Origin: Enchytraeus crypticus
Taxonomy: Eukaryota > Annelida > Clitellata > Enchytraeida > Enchytraeidae
NCBI GenBank assembly: GCA_905160935.1
Contig: CAJHZI010000424.1
Location: 352,001 to 416,000 of the forward strand
Direction of reading: 5' to 3'
DNA: 64,000 nucleotides
Shown here: positions 33,847 through 42,400 of the stretch, one piece after another
Layout: the number at the start of each line of letters is the position of its first letter
How positions within the stretch are numbered: position 1 is the stretch's first letter
Position numbers and translations under genes: made by a program
Notes under the pieces: model-generated
What the model was told of the DNA's origin: nothing
What the model saw: only the letters and a program-made list of their open reading frames with translations
The model's database searches: none

Positions 33847-34792
33847 CAGGGTGAGTAAAAAAAGTGATAACACCTGCAAAAAGTTTGAATATCTCAGGCT
33901 ATTGTTAATATTTTCAAATCAAATGTTACCAATTGCTAAAGGAATAATTTTTGATGGGGTGGCCAATTTTCATCCATTTTAATCTACAAATTGGCCAGTT
34001 ATACAAGTTTCAGTAGAGCAACCCCCCATATTTTACGTAAAAGTGGCGTTTGCTACAACGGTAAGGGCAAATTGCACTTCATTGGCGAGAAGGAAAAGTT
34101 GGACGCTCAGAATTACGTCCATACTTTACTTTCCAAGTTGTTTGATGATTGCAATGCTCTGCTGCCAAATGGTTTCATCTTTCAGCAGGATGATGCTCCG
34201 GCTCATGCTTCTCGTCATGCACAGGAATGGATCAGTGAGAGAAACCCGGATTTCATCAAGAAGAGTGAAAGCCTCCAAACTCACCCGATCATATTCCTCT
34301 GGATTATCATATCTGGGAAACCATGCTGCATCTCTATCAGAAACACCAGCCGAATCCTAAAAAGAAGACAGAACTGCAGGTTGTGCTACAATCAATCTGG
34401 GAGAGAGTGCCCCAAGCTGGAATCAACAAGGCTGTCCTAGCGGTCCGAAAGCGACTGCAGACCTGCGTAGCAGCGAGAGGAAGGCATATCGAATAGTCGG
34501 TAATGCTAGCAGATACAACTGGTTGTTTTTGAACCACCACTACGACCCTTTTCGGGGCCAAAATTAAAATAAAATGAAATAAAATATTTATTTAGTGTAC
34601 ATTCAAAAATGGGGGGTTGCTCTGCTGAAACTTGCATAACTGGCCAATCTATGTACCAAAATGGATGACAATTGGCCACCCCATCAGAAATTAGTCCTTT
34701 AGTAATGGGTAAAAGTTTCATTGGAAAATATTAACAATAGCCTGAGATATTCAAACATTTTGCAGGTGTTATCACTTTTTTTACTCACCCTG
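33847..34792 (+). mobile_element. Mariner-type element, second copy, 946 bp
   Basis: The ends CAGGGTGAGTAAAAAAAGTG and TTTTTTTACTCACCCTG are inverted and flanked by TA (33845-33846, 34793-34794). The terminal repeats match 26632-27247. It keeps more of the transposase but lacks the N-terminal part. Confidence 0.9.
34043..34496 (+). pseudogene. Mariner transposase C-terminal part, frameshifted
   Basis: The first frame reads FIGEKEKLDAQNYVHTLLSK and GFIFQQDDAPAHASRHAQEW (second catalytic Asp block), then DFIKKSE. A frameshift near 34265 leads to a frame with PPNSPDHIPLDYHIWETMLH (third catalytic acidic residue in LDYHIWE) and a Lys/Gln-rich helix ending in a stop at about 34496. The helix-turn-helix domain is missing, so the element is non-autonomous. 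Confidence 0.85.
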
Positions 34793-34804
34793 TATAACCA
34801 GCGC

Positions 34805-34960
34805 CTAACTACGCATGCACACATACAACAAGCACATAACAACACATATACACATGCATGTATATAACAAGCATATAACAACACATACACATATACAACG
34901 ATCACATAAAAACACATGCAAACATTTAACAATCGATAACCTAACATACATACAAGCACA
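34805..34960. repeat. Degenerate ACACATACAACAAGCACATA repeat
   Basis: About four drifting units of ACAAGCACATAACAACACAT. Frames here on both strands are composition artefacts. The following 34961-35489 holds only a G-run at 35249-35258. Confidence 0.75.
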
Positions 34961-35489
34961 TAACAGCAACAGCAACAACAAAAATACAAATAAGCAATTG
35001 GACTGATACTCTTGCCCATGACCACATCGAGCACTACGAACCAAATGCAATCCTTGTACGTACGTACATGTAGACACACGTACACGCACACATTTAAACG
35101 CAACAACAGGCCCATGCTCGCAACTACACACACACAACAGCTGGCTTATTTACACAGTTGTGTAAGTTTGCCATTCTGAAAAGACCATTTTTTGCTTGGA
35201 CTTAGCCATTCGATGTCTCAATTTTTGACGGCTTCGGCAAAGCGCTGGGGGGGGGGGGTGGGGGTAAATTTCCATCTCGTTTGCTACTGAGGGAAAAACC
35301 TCAGACAGTGGATTTTCCCCACTGTTGGCATGTTAAAAGAAGCATAGAGGTGAAAAGAAGCAATGACTGATCCGAAATAGGAAATCTAACAAATCCATAC
35401 CACTAACATGCCTCTTTCTGAGCGCCATATTTATATTGTTTGCATAAGGATTATTGTTTTATTTTATTTTTATTTTTTTGTTCGTTTAG

Positions 35490-35800
35490 TTATACACATA
35501 ACATACCCCACGAGTTACATAGCTTCCTTTCTTGGTTTCTGTTTTTGTAGTTTTCGTTATTTCCTCCATTCCTCTCCATGGTTATTAGTAATCGTTACCT
35601 TTTGTTGGCGCATCAATTGCAGCCGGCTCGGATTTAAGAATAACATTCCAACACCCTCCGGTTTTTTTTCTTTTAGAGCTGTCAACACTCGGTCTTCCAC
35701 GGTGGTCGCCCACAAAGTACTAACCGTCGCAATGGAGCTTAACTTCTTTCAACTGATGCGCAGCTTAACCGAGTGCGCTAAATCATACCCCCGCGGGATT
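35490..35800 (-). mobile_element. 5S rRNA-type SINE with tRNA-like head
   Basis: Same order as 29365-29650 on minus: TTAGCGCACTCGGTTAAGCT, then ACGGTTAGTACTTTGTGGGC GACCACC, common body and a tail with ACTCGTGGGGTATGTTATG. Confidence 0.8.
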
Positions 35801-36029
35801 TAATTATAATTATTTGAGTGCGTTAATTACAGTGTGCTATCATCCTCGCCATTGTTCTTTGTTCTGTCGTTTTTGTTAATCTGTTAATATGACGGAATGA
35901 TTATGTGGTAATTAATGAGCTCACTCACATGAGTATTAAAAGGTTTGCGTGGTTCGCAATTTACTAATTCATCAGAGGCTGCTAATGTATAAAATTATAA
36001 ACGTTCACAAACATGGACATTTTACTCTC

Positions 36030-36235
36030 TCTCCCTCTCCCTATCTCTCTCTCTCTCTCTCTTTCTCAGTGCACCGCCTACTGGCAGGTCCATTGTATAT
36101 AACGCCTCCACTTTTCTGTCTTCTGTCTTTCTCTTCATGTCAACATATGAGTGGAACTTTAAATCATCAAGCTATACTAATTCTTGTTGTTAAATACCAT
36201 TTTCTTTGTAGATTCTGCTTATGACGAGATTGTTA
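36030..36235 (-). mobile_element. RTE LINE 3' end, (GA)n-tailed family
   Basis: A (CT)n tract (36030-36063) is followed by GTGCACCGCCTACTGGCAGG and the family sequence, extending further into the ORF end than 2285-2396. Confidence 0.75.
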
Positions 36236-36283
36236 GGGTGCCAACCTCGTCATAAGCAGAATCTGCCAAGAAAATTATAAACT
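36194..36283. repeat. Inverted repeat formed at the end of an RTE fragment
   Basis: The arms 36210-36228 and 36246-36264 are perfect reverse complements over 19 bp, with weaker pairing outward to about 36194 and 36283. Confidence 0.85.
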
Positions 36284-37163
36284 GCAATAACAGTGTATTA
36301 CTATTAAGTTAGTCGAAATTGTTGAGCTGTGTGTTGTGGAGTTATGTGAATAAAACACATAAATATTACTAAATATTCTTCTTCTTAATTAAATCTTATC
36401 AAATCGTGTTAGAAAGTTTGCAGTTATCTGAAAACTAGTTAAGATTTAATTAGTTAGAGATCAGCAAATTTACTCTTAATAGACCGATAGTTCTCACTTT
36501 GTTCGTACTGCTGATTGTATGCCAATAACTTTTTAAACGTTTTAAAGAAAAATATTTTGCTCTGATTTACGAACTTAGAGTTTTATAGTAGTTATCAAAT
36601 TTCAAAGGAGTTCGTAAGAGCTAAGTTGATCGCAATTTCGTTGCTTTTAACAAAAGAGTGCCACAGTGTAGCGGCATTGGGTGTAATTATCCAATTTCTT
36701 TCAAGTAGATTAGTTTAGTGCTTTATTTATTCAATTATTCTACTTATTTCTTAAAAAGTTTCTACACTACAGGTTGGGAAGAGAGCATTGTAGACTTAGG
36801 AAAAAATACATTCGCAATTGAAATTTCGATATCTTAAAGTTGAAAAGTTGAAACTCTAAATATTGTCATAAAAGTATAATTTATTCGAGGTGGATAATTT
36901 CTGCATCTAATTCACATATGTTATTAAAATATTTACTTATAAAATTCTTGCAGCATTTCTGCGATATCAAAATATAAAAAAAGTAATATGTGAAACATCT
37001 AAAAATATCAAAGGTGCAATAGATAGAGGATACAGCATATTGCTCTATATAGTGTTGATGGCTTTAGAGACAAGTGTAGCATTTCTGTTTCATGTTGAGG
37101 AGAGCTTTCTGTTGTAACTTCCTACCCACTTGATTTAAAAACCTCAATTTTATCATATTTCTA
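36284..37163. other. Intergenic, nothing recognised
   Basis: AT-rich sequence with no coding or repeat-family signal. Confidence 0.5.
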
Positions 37164-37600
37164 CGACCCGCTGTGGTCAGCTTGCTAGGATGACACTCTG
37201 TGGTCAGCTTGCTAGGATGACACTCTGTGGTCAGCTTGCTAGGATGACACTCTGTGGTCAGCTTGCTAGGATGACACTCTGTGGTCAGCTTGCTAGGATG
37301 ACACTCTGTGGTCAGCTTGCAAGGATGACACTCTGTGGTCAGCTTGCTAGGAGGACACTCTGTTGTCAGCTTTCTAGGAGGACACTCTATGGTCAGCTTG
37401 CTAGGATGACACTGTGTGGTCAGCTTGTTAGGATGACACTCTGTGGTCAGCTTGCTAGGAGGACACTCTATGGTCAGCTTGCTAGGAGGACACTCTATGG
37501 TCAGCTTGCTAGGATGACACTCTGTGGTCAGCTTGCTAGGATGACACTCTGTGGTCAGCTTACTAGGATGACACTCTGTGGTCAGCTTACTAGATTGACC
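37164..37600. repeat. 27-bp minisatellite
   Basis: About 16 units of CTCTGTGGTCAGCTTGCTAG GATGACA with ATGG and AGGACA variants. Because 27 is a multiple of three, a (MTLCGQLAR)n frame stays open for 147 codons. There are no flanking gene features, so I do not call it a protein. Confidence 0.96.
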
Positions 37601-37944
37601 TTATCGCCATTCTATATTGCAAATATATTTTAGATGACATTTGGCTATCAATCTGTATCCGTATATTGATTTTGTTTCTGGCATAAATAAGGCTCATATA
37701 TCGTAAAGAATTTTCTCTTTTCTTTTGATAATAAATGAAATGTGTTTCATTTTCTGTGTCCTATCGCATCCACTTTATATTACTATGGAATTGGATTAGA
37801 TACACTGTGCGTTAAGCAGATTTAATTGCAATTTCGTTACTTGTTGACTCTTGTTTGTGTTTGTTTCAAGCTCAGCATTTATTAGCATATTATTATCCGC
37901 CGTGCGGCCGTTTAACCTGGTTAGCTCTGTTTCCTTATCACTCA

Positions 37945-37950
37945 CTTTCT

Positions 37951-37985
<35 letters not shown>

Positions 37986-38032
37986 AATCTCTCTCTCTCT
38001 CTCTCTCTCTCTCGCTCTCTCTCTCTCTCTTT
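37945..38032. repeat. (CT)n microsatellite
   Basis: Interrupted CT run. Confidence 0.96.
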
Positions 38033-38401
38033 TTAGCCCGTAGTAGGTAATAGATCGTAAGAATAGGAATGACCTATCAGAAGGAGGATAATTACGACAC
38101 TAAATCTAACCCTAACCTTAAAATCAAAGAAAAAGGATTTTACTAATTAATTGCAGACTTCCATTAAATATCTGTAGTTTCTCCATCTACATGTACGTGC
38201 TCCTGTTCCCTTCCTCATTCGTGTTCTTGCTCAGACTTACGTATTAAGACTTAATTTAAGAGTGCCAGCTCAATCTGCTCTACTACTACATCTAGCCTGG
38301 CTTCTAATATAATCGATAGGTACACGTGACGACGATATGTTGCGTAAGTTGCGTTATCTGTTACCCGGTGTTGTCAGTTATAATTATCGCTCACAATCAG
38401 A

Positions 38402-38431
38402 CAATCTTATCTATTATAATAGATAAGATTG
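38402..38431. repeat. Perfect 30-bp palindrome
   Basis: CAATCTTATCTATTA is followed immediately by its exact reverse complement, with no spacer. Confidence 0.95.
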
Positions 38432-38680
38432 GGTATTGAAAATGCTACTTCTCTACAGTTATTTGATTAAATTTCAAGGCGTTTTTTATAGTAACAACTT
38501 ATTCAATATATGTTTCAGTTAAATCTTTATCCAAAAATGATATCTAATGACCTTAAACTAAATTTTTATATTCTAGTTTTCCTAAACTAATCCTACCTGA
38601 GCCTGCTGAAATTATTTAAATCATTCTTATACTTATATATTTATAATTTGTAATATCTATTCATAAATTATCCCGTATGT

Positions 38681-40732
38681 TTATAAAAAAAGTAGAATTT
38701 TAATATAATTAAAATTAAAGCGATTCTTCACCGCCCGGGGGGTAGATCTGCCCTCAGATTCCGCTCCCATCTCGCTCTTCTCGAACTCCGATATCATAGA
38801 AAATTGCTCCTCACCAATCAGATGACTGCTGTGTTTCTGCCTCATTCCAGCAGCACCAGGCTGCTGTTGATGTAGCAGTGGCCGACCAAACTGCTGCTGA
38901 TCAGATCTCGTGGGAGCAAACTGATCCCGAGAGGCTGTTTCAGAGCATTGATCTCCAGACTGGACATCGAACGGTGAGAGCAGGTCAGCCGTGGGTTGAG
39001 CGTAGCCATCCAGTGGCGGCTGAGAGGTGGAGGTGTCAGGACGCTGATGAACCTGAGGGATCAACCCAGCCGATGAGCAAATCAGGTTCTGCACTGGGAA
39101 TCACCCCTTGCAGTGGCCAGGCTCGAGAGCTGAGGCCCTGCCCCTCGCAGAGGTTTGTTTGTCGAGGAGTGCGGTGGAGGCAGGGAGCCAGATGATCCTG
39201 GTGAGATCACAGTAAACTCGATATGCTGTCGAACGATGCTCTGATGATGTTGTTGTTGCTTCGGGGGATTGAAATGAAGCACTGAATCTGAGGCCTCCCC
39301 GACTGCGTCTTCTTCTTCTGTTTCTTATAAAGTGTCTGACGGCCGTGACTATCGACGATTCTATCATGCTTCTCATGCTGTTTACAATGACCTTTGTGTT
39401 GTTCATGATTATCTTCAGCATCGTGTAGTTCATGATGTTTTTCAGTACCGAGCTGTTCATGATGATCTCCAGCACCGTGCTGTTCATGATGATCTTCAGT
39501 ACCAAGCTGTTCATGATGATCTTCAGTACCAAGCTGCTCATGATGATCTTCAGTACCAAGCTGTTCATGATGATCTTCAGCACTGAGCTGTTCATGATGA
39601 TCTAAAGCACCGTGTTGTTCATGATGATCTTCAGCATCGAGCTGTTCATGATGATCTTCAGTACCGAGCTGTTCATGATGATCTTCAACACTGACCTGTT
39701 CATGATGATCTTCAGCACCGTGCTGTTCATGATGATTTTCAGCGCCGTGCTGTTCATGATGATTTTCAGCACCAAGCTGTTCATGATGATCTTCAGCATC
39801 GTGCTGTTCATGATGATCTTCAGCACCGAACTGATCATGATGATCTTCAGAACGGTGTTGTTCATGATGTACGGCGTCGCTATATTGTTCAAGATGAACT
39901 TTAGCACCATGCTGATTAGGGTCGCTGCCATAGGATTCATTATCAAGTATCTCGACGTCTACTACCTCTCCCTCCACTGACGACTCATCGTGCTGGATGT
40001 TATCATGAACATGATGATCTTGAACGTGCTCGACGTTGTCAAGTATTTCTTCATCAAACAGTTTGTCTGAAACCATCACTCCTTCCATCAGCCAGTCACT
40101 TTCTGCCTCGTTATCAGCTGTTACAGACAGCTCATGAGGTGGCTCATTCCCTTCGAGCAACTCGACTCGCACCAGTTTCCCTTCCACCAGGACGTCACTG
40201 TCCAATTCATGAGTCATGGCCGACGAGACCTCAAGCAGAACGATGTCATCCTCATCCTCCCGATCCTTCACTTCCGGTATCAACGGCTTCGGGTCATCCA
40301 CTATAGGAATCTCCACCTGATTGCCTCCCTGCTTTTGCTTATTCTTGTAGAGCAAGGAACTGTCCTGGTTGATCTTCCCTGGATAGCCTTTCTTCGCCTC
40401 CGATATAGCAGCCACCTGCATTGCCGCCTCCCCACCCTCAACATCTCCTGGTGATTTATCCTCATCATCACCCTTAACGACCAGCTTCTTTTCTCTTAGT
40501 TTGGCATCTAGGAATTTCTCGCTTTTACATTCTCGCTTCACTTCAATCTTAGACGCATAGGCTCGAATGGAATGTAACGGCGTAGTAAGGGACGCCAGCG
40601 TTGCGCTTGACTTTAGTTCTTGATCAATTTTGTCGAGCTCTCTATGGGTGTGACCCACAGCTATGTTCGCAGTAGAAATGAGACGAACAACACTCAGTGG
40701 ATGAAAGTAATGAGTGTCCAGTTTAAGAACCT
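38681..40732 (-). CDS. Acidic His-rich repeat ORF, unrecognised protein (possibly retrocopied)
   Basis: The frame is continuous with the synthase fragment upstream (the open frame starts at 41054) and ends at 39207. After the synthase part come a helical Lys/Glu-rich stretch (KIEVKRECKSEKFLDAKLRE), a Glu/Asp-rich region (DREDEDDIVLLEVSSAM) and about 18 tandem copies of a 9-residue unit like EDHHEQLGT. A frameshift near 39280 leads to a Pro/Gln/Ser-rich frame, and another carries 39094-38681 (HQRPDTSTSQPPLDGYAQ, then EEQFSMISEFEKSEMGAES) to a stop at 38681. The composition looks like real protein throughout, yet there are no introns and the frame shifts at least twice. I do not recognise the family; a decaying retrocopy is likeliest. 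Confidence 0.5.
39385..39880. repeat. 27-bp coding minisatellite
   Basis: About 18 units of the type TACCAAGCTGTTCATGATGA TCTTCAG on plus. On minus each encodes (E)DHHEQLGT-like nonamers. All three minus frames and some plus frames stay open across it, which creates many shadow ORFs. Confidence 0.95.
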
Positions 40733-41435
40733 TCTCCGCGTCATCAATCATAATCGACTCCATTATCTCTTTAGAGCGGAACTGTTTGAGTGCCGAGAGG
40801 TTCATCCCGTCGTTGTTGCCGAACTGAATATAGCCGACGAAGGAGGTGGGCTTTAAGCCCGTGTCAAGGAGAAAATCAACGAGAACAGACTTTCGTTTCT
40901 TCTGTCCAGACTTGAAGTCATCACCTCCGATGTATATCTTTAATTGCTCAGCCAGAACAATTGCTTCGGGCACACTGGAGTTCTGAGGACTTCCGTAGGT
41001 GAAGGAACATCTCTCTAGTATGGACCCTACGGTGAATGGAGTGGAGGGCGACAAGTCTGCATCACTTCATTTGATGGAAGAGATAAGATTATCAGTCGTG
41101 TCATAGAGTCCCGCCCTTTTATCATTGAATCTTTCAGTGTTCGCTGTCCACAACGCAATCGCCTTAACCACACTCGACTCAGACTTGAACTTTCTGATGT
41201 CCTGTCTGATGTGCTGGAGATGCTCAAACTTGTCCTTACCAGTGATCATATTGTCCGCTGTCAGCGCCTGAAAGGCTGCAATAAAGTCAGGATAGTAGAT
41301 GAAGGGTCGTATCGTAAGATCCTCCATATGTGTACGAGGGTCAAAATCCAGTATTTTAGCTGGCACCAAAATATTGGCAAGATTCCAATTCGAGATGTCC
41401 CAACTATGGAAAATACCCCTTGGCAGCAAATAATC
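40733..41435 (-). pseudogene. ISYNA1 (INO1): Inositol-3-phosphate synthase fragment, intronless, with an in-frame stop
   Basis: This enzyme turns glucose-6-phosphate into inositol-3-phosphate using NAD. On minus the frame reads LLPRGIFHSWDISNWNLANI, PFIYYPDFIAAFQALTADNM, VKAIALWTANTERFNDK, then TGA about 11 codons later (near 41057), then LSPSTPFTVGSILERCSFTY GSPQN, IYIGGDDFKSGQKKRKSVLV DF and GNNDGMNLSALKQFRSKE. These match the family's FDGWDIS, LWTANTERF, VSPSTLFAVASILEG, VGGDDFKSGQTKxKSVLVDF and YNHLGNNDGENLSAPLQFRS blocks. The NAD-binding N-terminus and everything after the RSKE block are missing, roughly residues 160-410 of the human protein remaining. Absence of introns suggests a retrocopy. 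Divergence within the GDDFKSGQ block (TK to KK) and the stop mean no enzyme is made. Confidence 0.88.
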
Positions 41436-42400
41436 CTCTGGAAGCTGGTAGGAGACTCTGTAGTTAGCTGCATCTTCTGTTGTATTGGGCTGGCGAGGAA
41501 TGGGCGAAGTGGATCCCTCCGAAGTTTTTCCGGATAGGCCAGGCTAAAAGCCTTAGAACAGGATATTACCTTGACGTACGTAACCCCAGGGATGTCGAGT
41601 AGGTTTGCGAGGGGCCTCTGGGCTTGGGGCGAAATACGACGTTCCAATATGAAACTGCGGGTATATGTAATTCTCTTACATGAATCATTAGATTTTGAAT
41701 TCAACTCTGAATAGGACATTTCTGAAGAGTTTTCTGGCTTATATGCAGGTTCTGTCTCTTTCATATGATTTCCAGCTTTTAGAAGTATTGCATTTGTGAC
41801 CTGCTGTTCCTTCTCGACAAGGACCCTGTTAAACTGTGAACCTCTCCTCCTCAGTTGTCTTCCCTATGAAGTGTCCACTTCTCCACAGAGTGCTTTAGCT
41901 TCAGCAAGAGTCAGCTCGAAATTAGATCTGTGAGTGCACTTGATTCGTCTCAGTTCAGCGGGGGATGCTGATTTAAAGTAGTTATTCTGTTTAACTTCTG
42001 AATTGATAGTTATTTCCTTCTCCTCTAAAATTACCGCATTCAAATTAACCAATGCTTCTTCATCTCATGAAATCTCAGAATTTGGAAAGTGAGAATTGTC
42101 GGTAGAACTTGAATTTATCTGCCATCTTTGGTCAGAAATATTGGGAACCGCAGATAAGGAAACGCAGCACGCATTGGCTGGATTCCTATGGACTGCAGCC
42201 GAATCATGTAGAACGACAAAATCCTGCGAAGTAGGAACATTCTGAGGAAGAAGTCCCTGTACTGAACTCAACTGACACTCAGCAAAAGGATTTGCTTCTA
42301 GAGAAATAATTCCTCTTGATACATTCGGGACTCCAGATACTTCAAGAGAAGAATACTGTAGGGCGACGTTCGGAATATTTGAGTCATTACATGCTGAATT
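41436..42400 (-). other. Nearly open frame between LINE and synthase fragment
   Basis: One minus frame runs from the LINE C-terminus (about 42430) to 41436 with only two stops, a TGA at about 42065 and a TAG at about 41864. It includes VLHDSAAVHRNPANACCVSL, NAVILEEKEITINSEVKQNN and SPAELRRIKCTHRSNFELTL. No family is recognised. It may be LINE 3' sequence or part of a third transcript. Confidence 0.4.

Noticed and set aside
37190-37633. (MTLCGQLAR)n ORF of 147 codons
   Set aside because: Open only because 27 is divisible by three; no upstream exon, domain or conserved flank.
39101-39980. Several overlapping ORFs on both strands (MNSSVLKIIMNS..., MLFMMIFSIELF...)
   Set aside because: They are shadow frames of the 27-bp minisatellite; only the EDHHEQ frame continues into non-repeat protein-like sequence.
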